Shown: piece after piece, positions 23,966-32,434 of the stretch
Position numbering within the stretch: position 1 is the first letter of the stretch
Layout: the number at the start of each line of letters is the position of its first letter
Source of the DNA: Gaetbulibacter_A sp043876815
GTDB taxonomy: Bacteria; Bacteroidota; Bacteroidia; Flavobacteriales; Flavobacteriaceae
Length of the DNA: 64,000 nt
Assembly (NCBI RefSeq): GCF_043876815.1
Contig: NZ_JBAWKA010000003.1
Location: 248,001-312,000, forward strand
Direction of reading: 5' to 3'
The notes under the pieces: generated by a model
Database searches by the model: none
The model's input: only the letters and a program-made list of their open reading frames with translations
Told to the model about the DNA's origin: nothing
Made by a program: the position numbers and the translations under genes

Positions 23966-24703
23966 ATGAAAAAATTAATCATATTATTATTTGGTATTAT
24001 AGCCTATTTTGTTTTTCTAATGGCTTTTTTATATGCCATTGGGTTCGTAGGTAATATCATCGTTCCAAAATCAATAGACTCAGGTGCAGAAACTTCAATG
24101 TATTCTTCAATAGTTATCAATGTCGTTTTATTAAGTGTTTTTGCTTTACAACATAGCATTATGGCCAGACCCAAATTTAAAAAATGGTTTACTTCAATTT
24201 TTAGTCATGCTATGGAACGCAGCACTTATGTTCTACTATCTAGTTTAGCATTAATTTTAATTTATTGGAAATGGCAACCAATAACAGCTATAATTTGGGA
24301 AATTGAAAACACGATGCTTTCTAGCATTATCATTGGAATATTTTTTCTAGGTTGGCTTATTGTTTTACTTTCTACATTTATGATCAATCATTTTGAACTT
24401 TTCGGACTATCTCAAATTTTCAATAATCTAAAGAACAAACAAATTGCCAATCCAAAATTTCAAACAAACTATTTATATAAAATTGTTCGACATCCCATTA
24501 TGCTGGGGTTTTTAATTGCCTTTTGGGCAACGCCTATTATGACAGCTGGACATTTACTATTTGCTCTGGTAACGACTATGTATATCTTTATTGCTGTAAA
24601 GTTTTTGGAGGAAAAAGATCTGAGAAAAGTTATAGGAGAAAAATATGTAACGTACCAAAAAGAAGTTCCAATGATTTTTCCTTTTACTAAAGGCAAGCGG
24701 TAA
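23966..24703 (+). CDS. mddA: Methanethiol S-methyltransferase (MddA-like)
   Basis: A 245-residue membrane protein with about six hydrophobic segments. It carries the MddA/NnrU-type pattern: FALQHSIMARPKFKKW (near 60-75), MERSTYVLLSSL (near 85), STFMINHFELFGLSQI (near 137-152) and YKIVRHPIMLGFLIAFWATP (near 171-190), ending EEKDLRKVIGEKYVTYQKEVP. MddA methylates methanethiol with SAM to dimethyl sulfide. The neighbouring OsmC and AraC genes suggest a thiol/sulfur-stress response cassette. An isoprenylcysteine-methyltransferase-like enzyme of other specificity is the alternative. Confidence 0.8.
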   Translation: MKKLIILLFGIIAYFVFLMAFLYAIGFVGNIIVPKSIDSGAETSMYSSIVINVVLLSVFALQHSIMARPKFKKWFTSIFSHAMERSTYVLLSSLALILIYWKWQPITAIIWEIENTMLSSIIIGIFFLGWLIVLLSTFMINHFELFGLSQIFNNLKNKQIANPKFQTNYLYKIVRHPIMLGFLIAFWATPIMTAGHLLFALVTTMYIFIAVKFLEEKDLRKVIGEKYVTYQKEVPMIFPFTKGKR

Positions 24704-24818
24704 GATTTTGGGAAAAGTTAGAAGCCAAATCTGCCTGTAAATCATTGCTGGCTAGTTGATAAACCGGAAAAAAAGCTATCTTTAAGCAGTAACGGCTTTC
24801 AACCAATCCAAACCAGCA

Positions 24819-25595
24819 ATGATAAAATTCTTTCGTAACCTCCGTAAAACATTTTTAGCTGAAGGTAAAACAGGAAAGTATGTGAAATATGCGGTTGGAG
24901 AAATTGTTCTTGTGGTTATTGGAATTTTAATCGCCCTATCCATCAATAATTGGAATGAATCTAAGAGACTGAAAAAAGAAGAAACACTCTACCTTGAAAG
25001 ATTAAAAATAGATTTAGAAAAAGACACCCTTTATTATAACAATACTATTGACAGAGCAAATCTATTAATAGAGAGGAGCAATTTATTTTTCATAAAACTC
25101 TACGACGAACAAAAATCTATTGATGAAGCTAGGGAGTTATTGAGTATTCCATTATGGGATTCTGAATACCTCACCATTCAGGACAATACCTATATGGAAC
25201 TTGTTAGTTCTGGAAAACTCAATATTATTTCTAATGCAACTTTGAAGGTAGCCATCGTTGATTTTTATCGATTAGTAGAGTCACATAAAAATTATATAAG
25301 AGAAGGTAATGAATATTCTAGAGAGCTCATGGCTCATCATGCCAGTAATTATCCTGGACTTATAAAACAATCAAGAGATCCAATGGAATTGGAAAAAATC
25401 ATTAATGATAGAATGTTTAGGATGGAAGACTTTCAATTTCTCAATACCCCTTCTAGTGATCAATTTCAAAGTTTCGAAGATATTGTTATGGTTTATAAAA
25501 TTAAACATGAAGCATTTATTAATCTATTTAAAGAATTAAAAAGTAGATCAAATGATTTATTATATCAAATAGAACAAGAAAATCGGGAAAACTGA
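24819..25595 (+). CDS. DUF6090 family protein (copy 2)
   Basis: This 258-residue protein begins MIKFFRNLRKTFLAEGKTGK and has one membrane helix (about 26-43), then an extended helical domain. The first 46 residues differ only at a few positions from the copy at 20240-20998, while the tails share little. Function is unknown. It is 115 bp after the methyltransferase gene and 66 bp before the SnoaL-like gene. Confidence 0.8.
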   Translation: MIKFFRNLRKTFLAEGKTGKYVKYAVGEIVLVVIGILIALSINNWNESKRLKKEETLYLERLKIDLEKDTLYYNNTIDRANLLIERSNLFFIKLYDEQKSIDEARELLSIPLWDSEYLTIQDNTYMELVSSGKLNIISNATLKVAIVDFYRLVESHKNYIREGNEYSRELMAHHASNYPGLIKQSRDPMELEKIINDRMFRMEDFQFLNTPSSDQFQSFEDIVMVYKIKHEAFINLFKELKSRSNDLLYQIEQENREN

Positions 25596-25661
25596 AAAGA
25601 GACTTAATTATTTTAAACCTGTAATAGTATTAAATTTTATTAACCACCTAAATAATAGATT

Positions 25662-26069
25662 ATGACAACTGAACAAAACATTGAAATTATTAAATCATTG
25701 TACAATGCGTTCTCAACCGGGGATATGCCAACGGTTTTGGGGCTTATGCATCCTGAAATCGAATGGAATGAGGCCGAAAGTAATTCGCTTGCAGCTGGCA
25801 ACCCATATATTGGGCCAGATGCCGTTTTAGAAGGCGTATTTGCAAATCTTGGTGATAAACATGAATACTTTGGGTTACAGGATGTAAAAATTCATGGTAT
25901 GAATGATAATATGGTTTTGGCTACGCTTCGCTACGATGCTAAAGTAAAAGTGACTGGCAAGGCTTATAAGGCACAGGCCGCACATTTATGGACGCTTAAT
26001 GATGAAGGAAAAATTACGGCCTTTCAACAATTTGTAGATACCAAGAAATTGGCAGACTCAGAAGTGTAA
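25662..26069 (+). CDS. SnoaL-like / NTF2-fold protein
   Basis: A 135-residue cytosolic protein of the SnoaL-like ketosteroid-isomerase family: IIKSLYNAFSTGDMPTVLGLMHPEIEWNE at the start (about 9-37), a central GPDAVLEGVFANLG, and a closing HLWTLNDEGKITAFQQFVDT. The family covers isomerases, dehydratases and many proteins of unknown role. Codon use is less A/T-rich than the upstream genes. Palindrome E follows its stop codon. Confidence 0.85.
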   Translation: MTTEQNIEIIKSLYNAFSTGDMPTVLGLMHPEIEWNEAESNSLAAGNPYIGPDAVLEGVFANLGDKHEYFGLQDVKIHGMNDNMVLATLRYDAKVKVTGKAYKAQAAHLWTLNDEGKITAFQQFVDTKKLADSEV

Positions 26070-26440
26070 CGTGAATTGCGGTACCGGATAAGCCATAAAA
26101 AATAAGGAAAGCAAAATATCGGCTAAAAGTAATCGGACCTTTCTTGCTAACTCATGAAAATCCTTGAAGATTTTCAATTTGGTTTTATTCCTAGAAAAGG
26201 CAAACATTATTATCGGTTCTGGAGCATGGCTTCTGATTTTCAAGCAAGTAAAATCTTTGAATTTTAAGGCGTAAGTTTTTTTCACTACTTTAGTTTTTTA
26301 ACCTGATGCGAGGTGAAAAAGATCTTTAATAAAAACCCCAAATGAGATTAAATTATTTTTCTTAATTTTATTTATAACAAAACCAACGTCTTAAAATAGA
26401 GTGTATTAGGTGTTATTTTTTTAATTAAAAATGATCCGAT
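26070..26440. repeat. attC-like palindrome E (degraded) and empty intergenic DNA
   Basis: TGAAAATC (26155-26162) and GATTTTCA (26169-26176) form a perfect 8-bp hairpin followed by ATTTGGTTTTATTCC, which aligns with the core of palindrome C (GGATTTTCAGTTTGGTGTG). Degraded flanking arms reach from about 26070 to 26215. From 26216 to 26440 I see no gene or other site. Confidence 0.45.
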
Positions 26441-27034
26441 ATGTCGCAACAAACCACCTTTAAAATACCCAAGACCAATTCGCTGGTAGCCGTAAGCATC
26501 TATTTGGCTCTGGGTCTTTGTGCCTTGGTATATGGTATTCTGAATATTGAGGTAGCATTCTGGGCTAAATTATCTTTACCTTTTGCCGGCGCCATCTTTT
26601 TTACCTTTATTGAATATGTAGCGCACCGTTACCTATACCATTCCGGAGAGGATTATACCAATGCCGAGAACTGGCAGTATACCATGCACGGAGTGCATCA
26701 TATGCATCCCAACGATAAAGGCTTGCTGGCCATGCCCATTTTTCTGGCACTGGTTTTGGCTGCCGCCTTTTTTGGTTTGTTCCATCTCGTGATGCAGGAT
26801 CATGCCTTCTTCTTTTGGCCCGGTTTCCTAATGGGGTATGCCGGTTATTTATACGTTCATTATAGCATTCATGCCCACAAACCACCCAATAATATTTTTG
26901 GCTATTTGTGGAAGCACCATTTACTGCACCACCACATCTATGACGATAAGGCCTTTGGTGTCACCTCGCCCTTGTGGGATATGGTTTTTGGTTCCATGCC
27001 GCCTAAAAAAGCATTGCACCGAAAAGAGGGTTAG
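26441..27034 (+). CDS. Fatty acid hydroxylase / sterol desaturase family protein
   Basis: This 197-residue membrane protein has four hydrophobic segments and the histidine clusters of the di-iron fatty acid hydroxylase superfamily: HRYLYH (near 62-67), HGVHHMH (near 83-89), HYSIHAH (near 141-147) and HHLLHHH (near 160-166). It most resembles the Scs7/FA2H branch that 2-hydroxylates fatty acids of sphingolipids, and flavobacteria make hydroxy fatty acids and sphingolipids. It is on the same strand as glpD, 96 bp upstream of it. Confidence 0.85.
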   Translation: MSQQTTFKIPKTNSLVAVSIYLALGLCALVYGILNIEVAFWAKLSLPFAGAIFFTFIEYVAHRYLYHSGEDYTNAENWQYTMHGVHHMHPNDKGLLAMPIFLALVLAAAFFGLFHLVMQDHAFFFWPGFLMGYAGYLYVHYSIHAHKPPNNIFGYLWKHHLLHHHIYDDKAFGVTSPLWDMVFGSMPPKKALHRKEG

Positions 27035-27130
27035 AACCAATGCCCTTTTTTATTTTATTCTTTGAGCGAACTTTATTAATTTCATAGAGAATTATTTTAT
27101 TCAACAGCTCTAAAAAAAATTGACTTCAAT

Positions 27131-28693
27131 TTGTTCGACAGAAAAACTTTAATGCATTCCCTGAAAACCACCGAATCTTGGGATGTCATCATTATTGGTG
27201 GTGGCGCTACCGGTTTAGGTGTAGCGGTAGATAGCGCCTCGCGGGGCTATAAAACCGTATTATTGGAACAGGTTGATTTTGCGAAAGGAACCTCCAGCCG
27301 TAGTACCAAACTCGTTCATGGTGGCGTGCGTTATTTGGCGCAAGGAAATATCGACTTGGTTCGGGAAGCATTGTATGAGCGTGGCTTAATGCGGAAGAAT
27401 GCCGATCATTTGGTGAGCGATCAGCCCTTTATTATTCCTACCTATTCTTTTTGGGGAACCTGGTTCTATACCATTGGATTGAAGATTTACGATCTTCTTT
27501 CTGGTAAATTAAGCTTTGGGAAATCGACACGCATTTCTAAAAAAGCGACCGAAGAGCGCTTGCCTACCCTTAAGTCAGATACCTTACGCAAAGGCGTTCT
27601 ATATCATGACGGGCAGTTCGATGATGCCCGGCTCGCCATAAACCTGGCTCAGACTGCCATAGAGCAGGGGGCTACAGTACTCAATCATTTTCAGGTAACC
27701 CAACTTTTGAAAAATAGTGCTGGTAAGATTTCGGGGGTGGAGGCTCAGGATTGTGAAACGAATACGGTGTATACCTTAAAATCTAAGGTCGTGATCAATG
27801 CCACTGGGGTGTTTAGTGATGCCATTCTGCAAATGGATAATGCTGAAGCCAAACCCAGTATTCGACCTAGTCAGGGGATACACCTTGTTTTGGATCAATC
27901 GTTCCTGCCGAGTCGTGACGCCATTATGATCCCAAAAACCTCCGACGGTCGGGTGTTGTTCTTGGTGCCCTGGCATAACCGTGTGGTCGTCGGAACGACA
28001 GATACTTTATTGGATAGCCATAGTCTGGAACCAAAGGCCTTGGAATCAGAGATCGCATTTATTTTACAAACGGCAAATAATTACCTAAGTAAACCGGTTA
28101 CCAAAAATGATGTACTGAGCATTTATGCTGGTTTACGTCCTTTGGCAGCACCTAAGGATGCCTCGGAAAAGACCAAAGAAATATCCCGTAGTCATAAGGT
28201 CATCGTCTCAGAATCTGAACTTGTTACCATTACCGGTGGCAAGTGGACAACCTACCGCCGTATGGCGCAGGACACTTTGAACAAGGTGATCACTCTGGGA
28301 AAATTACCTCCCGCTAAATGCCGAACAAAACAGTTGAAGATCCATGGAGCAGGTCTGGTTTTGGATGAGACCGATCATTTTTATGTGTATGGTAGTGATT
28401 ATAAGGCGATCGCCCAACTCATTGAAGCCGAACCGGAATTGGGGGAAAAACTGCATCCCGATCTGGAATTTACCAAAGCAGAAGTGCTTTGGGCTATACG
28501 CAATGAAATGGCGCGAACTGTGGATGATATCTTGTCACGCCGGGTGCGTCTTTTGTTTTTGGATGCTCGTGCCGCCATAGATAGCGCACCTATTGTTGCT
28601 GCGATGCTCGCCAAAGAATTAGGTAAAGATAAGAACTGGCAAGACCAGCAAGTAACCACATTTTTAGAACTGGCTAAAAGTTATGTGCTTTAA
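27131..28693 (+). CDS. glpD: Glycerol-3-phosphate dehydrogenase (FAD, quinone-linked)
   Basis: This 520-residue FAD enzyme oxidises glycerol-3-phosphate to dihydroxyacetone phosphate at the membrane. It has a dinucleotide-binding start VIIIGGGATGLGVAVD (near 19-34), GTSSRSTKLVHGGVRYL (near 54-70), the substrate-site region VVGTTDT and the C-terminal GlpD domain (about 390-510). The start is TTG 27131; ATG 27152 would remove seven residues and is possible. It heads glpD-glpK-glpF with gaps of 30 and 10 bp. Confidence 0.95.
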   Translation: MFDRKTLMHSLKTTESWDVIIIGGGATGLGVAVDSASRGYKTVLLEQVDFAKGTSSRSTKLVHGGVRYLAQGNIDLVREALYERGLMRKNADHLVSDQPFIIPTYSFWGTWFYTIGLKIYDLLSGKLSFGKSTRISKKATEERLPTLKSDTLRKGVLYHDGQFDDARLAINLAQTAIEQGATVLNHFQVTQLLKNSAGKISGVEAQDCETNTVYTLKSKVVINATGVFSDAILQMDNAEAKPSIRPSQGIHLVLDQSFLPSRDAIMIPKTSDGRVLFLVPWHNRVVVGTTDTLLDSHSLEPKALESEIAFILQTANNYLSKPVTKNDVLSIYAGLRPLAAPKDASEKTKEISRSHKVIVSESELVTITGGKWTTYRRMAQDTLNKVITLGKLPPAKCRTKQLKIHGAGLVLDETDHFYVYGSDYKAIAQLIEAEPELGEKLHPDLEFTKAEVLWAIRNEMARTVDDILSRRVRLLFLDARAAIDSAPIVAAMLAKELGKDKNWQDQQVTTFLELAKSYVL

Positions 28694-28723
28694 ATGAAAT
28701 AACACCAACCAAACTAAAGTAAT

Positions 28724-30226
28724 ATGGAAAAGTATATCCTCGCCCTGGATCAGGGCACGACAAGTTCCAGAGCTATTGTTTTTGATAAACAAGGCCGAAT
28801 TGTTTCGGTCGCACAAAAAGAATTTACCCAGCATTTTCCAAAACCGGGATGGGTAGAACACGATCCTCAGGAGATCTGGTCCACTCAGGCCGGAGTGGCA
28901 GCGGAAGCAATTGCCAAAAAAGGTCTCAACGTAGAGAATATTGCGGCTATAGGGATCACTAATCAGAGGGAAACTGTGGTAGTTTGGGATAAACATACCG
29001 GGCAGCCGGTATACAATGCTATCGTGTGGCAGGATAAACGTACGTCTGACTATTGTGATACCCTTAAAAAAGAAGGTAGGGAAACCATGATCCGTGAAAA
29101 AACTGGCTTGGTTATCGATTCCTATTTTTCAGGTACAAAAGTGAAATGGATCTTGGATAATGTGGAAGGAGCCCGCAAAAAAGCTGAGGCCAGTGATTTA
29201 CTTTTAGGGACCATTGATACCTGGCTCATCTGGAATTTTACGAAAGGGGGGCAGCATATCACTGACGTAACGAATGCGTCGCGAACCATGTTGTTCAATA
29301 TCAATACTATGGATTGGGATGACGACTTGTTGCAACTGTTCGACATTCCAAAAAGTATGCTTCCCGAGGTCAAGCAATCTAGTGAAGTTTATGGTTATAC
29401 CCAATCGACTTTTTACGACGCGAAGATCCCCATTGCCGGAATTGCAGGAGATCAGCAGGCGGCCTTGTTCGGCCAGATGTGTACCAAGCCGGGAATGGTG
29501 AAAAACACCTATGGTACCGGTTGTTTCATGCTGATGAATATTGGGGACGATCCCGTTATTTCAAAGAATAATTTACTCACAACCGTGGCCTGGAAGATCA
29601 ACGGAAAAACAACCTATGCCATTGAGGGGAGCATTTTTATAGCTGGTGCTGTTGTACAGTGGTTGCGTGATAGTTTAAAAATTATAAGGAACTCCTCGGA
29701 GGTGGAAAAACTGGCGGGTTCGGTGCCTGATACCGAGGGCGTTTATTTTGTACCTGCCTTTTCCGGACTTGGAGCGCCACATTGGAACCAACAGGCACAG
29801 GGTACTATTTTCGGGCTCACACGAGGTAGTACGGATGCTCATATTTCTCGGGCGGCTCTGGAATCTATCGCCTTCCAAACTATGGATATCTTAAAGGCTA
29901 TGGAAAAAGATTCAGGGATCGCCATCAAAGAACTAAGGGTGGATGGTGGCGCCAGTGTGAATAACATGCTGATGCAATTTCAGGCTGATGTGCTGAATAC
30001 CAAAACGGTACGCCCTAAAATTGTGGAAACTACCGCTATGGGTGCTGCATTTTTAGCTGGTTTAGCGGTAGGTTATTGGGAGAATTCAGAAGAAATTCAA
30101 GATATTTGGCAAACCGATACCTATTTTTATCCAACCGAGGAGCGCGAAGCCATCGAGAAAAATATCAAAGGCTGGTACCGGGCTATAGACGCGATGCAAT
30201 ACTGGACTGAGGATCATTCTAAATAA
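28724..30226 (+). CDS. glpK: Glycerol kinase
   Basis: The 500-residue FGGY-family kinase phosphorylates glycerol. It shows LALDQGTTSSRAIVFD at the N-terminus (ATP phosphate 1 motif), the glycerol-site NQRETVVVWD (near 83), and the C-terminal signatures GAPHWNQQAQGTIFGLTRG and ELRVDGGASVNN. Length is standard. Middle gene of the glp operon; its product feeds GlpD. Confidence 0.97.
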   Translation: MEKYILALDQGTTSSRAIVFDKQGRIVSVAQKEFTQHFPKPGWVEHDPQEIWSTQAGVAAEAIAKKGLNVENIAAIGITNQRETVVVWDKHTGQPVYNAIVWQDKRTSDYCDTLKKEGRETMIREKTGLVIDSYFSGTKVKWILDNVEGARKKAEASDLLLGTIDTWLIWNFTKGGQHITDVTNASRTMLFNINTMDWDDDLLQLFDIPKSMLPEVKQSSEVYGYTQSTFYDAKIPIAGIAGDQQAALFGQMCTKPGMVKNTYGTGCFMLMNIGDDPVISKNNLLTTVAWKINGKTTYAIEGSIFIAGAVVQWLRDSLKIIRNSSEVEKLAGSVPDTEGVYFVPAFSGLGAPHWNQQAQGTIFGLTRGSTDAHISRAALESIAFQTMDILKAMEKDSGIAIKELRVDGGASVNNMLMQFQADVLNTKTVRPKIVETTAMGAAFLAGLAVGYWENSEEIQDIWQTDTYFYPTEEREAIEKNIKGWYRAIDAMQYWTEDHSK

Positions 30227-30236
30227 AAAATAAAAC

Positions 30237-30965
30237 ATGACACCATTTGCTTCAGAAATAATAGGAACGACCATACTCATGTTATTGGGTAGTGGCGTTA
30301 ATGCTAATGTGGTATTAAACAAGACCTATGCGCATAACAGTGGCTGGATGGTTATCACTACTGGTTGGGCTTTGGCGGTATATGTGGCGGTTGTTGTTGC
30401 AGGTCCTTATAGCGGGGCGCATATTAACCCTGCGGTTTCAATCGGTCTGGCAACCGCTGGAAAATTTCCCTGGCATGAGGTTCCCCTGTATATCGTAGCT
30501 CAAATGTTTGGTGCGATGATAGGTTCAGGTTTGGTTTGGCTCATGTATCGCCAACATTTTGAGGAAACGGTGGATGCTGCGGCAAAGAAAGCGGTGTTCT
30601 GTACCACACCAACCATTCGAAATTTTACTTCAAACTTTTTAAGTGAGACCATCGGGACCTTTGTTCTTATTTTTACGATCCTCTATTTTACAGATGCCAC
30701 CATCACTGATACAGAAACTGTGATCGGACTAGGGTCTTTAGGGGCTTTGCCGGTGGCATTTTTAGTTTGGTCGATAGGCTTATCTTTAGGAGGAACAACA
30801 GGGTATGCTATTAATCCTGCACGTGACCTAGGGCCGCGTATCATGCATGCGGTATTGCCTATAAAGGATAAAGGTTCCAGCGACTGGAGTTATTCATGGA
30901 TCCCAGTTTTTGGTCCCATTTGCGGTGGGGTTTTAGCAGCTATATTAATGCAGTTGTTGTCCTGA
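30237..30965 (+). CDS. glpF: Glycerol facilitator (aquaglyceroporin)
   Basis: The 242-residue MIP channel has six membrane segments and both pore motifs, HINPAVS (near 61) and AINPARDLGPR (near 193). The Asp after NPAR and a Gly-rich selectivity region are typical of aquaglyceroporins rather than water channels. Last gene of the glp operon; its stop is one base from the stop of the convergent gluconolactonase gene. Confidence 0.95.
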   Translation: MTPFASEIIGTTILMLLGSGVNANVVLNKTYAHNSGWMVITTGWALAVYVAVVVAGPYSGAHINPAVSIGLATAGKFPWHEVPLYIVAQMFGAMIGSGLVWLMYRQHFEETVDAAAKKAVFCTTPTIRNFTSNFLSETIGTFVLIFTILYFTDATITDTETVIGLGSLGALPVAFLVWSIGLSLGGTTGYAINPARDLGPRIMHAVLPIKDKGSSDWSYSWIPVFGPICGGVLAAILMQLLS

Positions 30966-30966
30966 A

Positions 30967-32010
30967 TTATTTTAGATCCACCGAGAGAATGCGGTCATCC
31001 GCAGTCATGTATAGCGTCTTTTGATCGTTAGTGAAAGCACAATTGGATGTGGGGCGATCTGTGCGGATTCGTGCTATCGGTTTTCCTTCCAGATTAAAGA
31101 CCCAAACGCCACCCGGACCGGTTCCAAATACATACCCGTCTTTATGCATTTTCATACCGTCGGGATTTCCGGCTTCATCCGGTTTCCCGATATGATTTGT
31201 TACATCGTAGAAGATGTTTTTATCAGTTGCTATTCCCGGTTCTGAAAGTTTGTATTCGTACCAAACCGCATGATTGGGATCGGAATTTGCTACATACAAT
31301 TTTGAATTATCCGGTGATAAGGTCAAACCATTCGGGCGACTGATACTGTCTAGCACTTTTAATTCGCCGCTTTTTAATAGGCAATACACACCCTGAAAGT
31401 TTAATTGTTTATTGATGGTATCAAATTGGCCTTGAGGTAGACCATAAGGCGGATCGGTAAAATATAAATTACCCTCATTATCATAGACCAGATCGTTGGG
31501 ACTATTGAATTTTTTTCCTTCGAAATCAGCAGTTAACACCTTAAAATCCGGCTTTGGATCGTTCAGTGGAGCATTCATTTCTGCTATATCGCGGTTACCA
31601 TGTTGTGCCATTACCAACCGTCCTTCAGGATTCAGGGTCAAGCCATTCGAGCCCGGTTCACTGCCTTTAAAATTGGTGTCTGTAAAACCGGAAGGTTCTA
31701 AATAGGTGAGGGTATCATTCGTTGTTGTAAGCTTATAGATCTTATTCCGGGGCACGTCTGAAAAAATCAGGTACTGTCCGTCATTGATCCATAGTGGGCC
31801 TTCCGACCAGTCGAATCCGGTAGCCAACACCTTGATCTGACTTGTAGAATCAATTATTGCATTAGCCGAATCATCTAATATTTCAACAAATAATTTTGGG
31901 TCACTTTCGGTGGGCTTTACGGAGTCCTTTTCCACGTTCTTGCAAGAAATGCTCACACTGATAAGGATGATACTAAGTATGAAAAAAGTTCTGGATAATA
32001 TTGTTTTCAT
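30967..32010 (-). CDS. SMP-30/gluconolactonase-family lipoprotein
   Basis: This 347-residue protein has a lipoprotein signal (MKTILSRTFFILSIILISVS, lipobox ISC with Cys23) and an SMP-30-type six-bladed propeller. Typical stretches are FDWSEGPLWINDGQYLIFSD, FNSPNDLVYDNEGNLYFTDP and PNGLTLSPDNSKLYVANSDP, with the metal-binding Glu, Asn and Asp. Such enzymes hydrolyse sugar lactones; the exact substrate is uncertain. Convergent with glpF. Confidence 0.88.
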   Translation of the reverse strand: MKTILSRTFFILSIILISVSISCKNVEKDSVKPTESDPKLFVEILDDSANAIIDSTSQIKVLATGFDWSEGPLWINDGQYLIFSDVPRNKIYKLTTTNDTLTYLEPSGFTDTNFKGSEPGSNGLTLNPEGRLVMAQHGNRDIAEMNAPLNDPKPDFKVLTADFEGKKFNSPNDLVYDNEGNLYFTDPPYGLPQGQFDTINKQLNFQGVYCLLKSGELKVLDSISRPNGLTLSPDNSKLYVANSDPNHAVWYEYKLSEPGIATDKNIFYDVTNHIGKPDEAGNPDGMKMHKDGYVFGTGPGGVWVFNLEGKPIARIRTDRPTSNCAFTNDQKTLYMTADDRILSVDLK

Positions 32011-32073
32011 TGTAAGAAGAAATGGTTTAGTTAGTAAAGGTTTCTAAAATTACGTATTGTATTTTAAAAACAG

Positions 32074-32108
32074 CGCATAAAAAAAGAGAAACACAAGGTT
32101 TCTCTTTT
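32074..32108 (-). terminator. Intrinsic terminator of the small lipoprotein gene
   Basis: AAAAGAGAAAC/GTTTCTCTTTT (82-92 and 98-108 of the 32000 block) form an 11-bp stem with a 5-nt loop. On the minus strand it ends in a T run, 31 bp beyond the stop at 32139. Confidence 0.85.
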
Positions 32109-32138
32109 AGGAATTGTACTTTTTTGATTCAATAGGAA

Positions 32139-32360
32139 TTATTTCACGGCTTCGCCTGTTTTTTTGATAGCTTCGCCTGCTTTTTCAACAGCATCTCCTG
32201 AAGCTTCAACCGCTTCGTCCATGGCTTTACCCGCCTCTTCCATAGCGCCTTCGGTAGCTTCAACAGCATCATCAACGGAGTCTTTTTTTGTGTCTCTACA
32301 AGAGGTAAACGATAAACTTAAAGCTAAAACAAATAGAGTACTTAATGCTAATTTTTTCAT
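32139..32360 (-). CDS. Small lipoprotein with amphipathic Ala/Glu/Lys repeats
   Basis: The 73-residue product has a lipoprotein signal with Cys21 (LSFTSC). The mature chain is almost wholly short repeats such as AVEATEGAMEEAGKAMDEAV and AVEKAGEAIKKTGEAVK, with an 11-residue-like rhythm as in LEA/apolipoprotein-like helices. Mass-abundant stress lipoproteins of this type occur in many Bacteroidota, but the role is unknown. It has its own terminator. Confidence 0.75.
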   Translation of the reverse strand: MKKLALSTLFVLALSLSFTSCRDTKKDSVDDAVEATEGAMEEAGKAMDEAVEASGDAVEKAGEAIKKTGEAVK

Positions 32361-32434
32361 AATATTTAGTTTGTTGGGTTAGGTATATTAACACTTAATT
32401 AACTAATATACAATTTGATAGGTTAACTTATATC

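Noticed and set aside
26607..26885. Minus-strand ORF inside the fatty acid hydroxylase gene
   Set aside because: It mirrors the histidine-rich coding strand and shows no independent motif.
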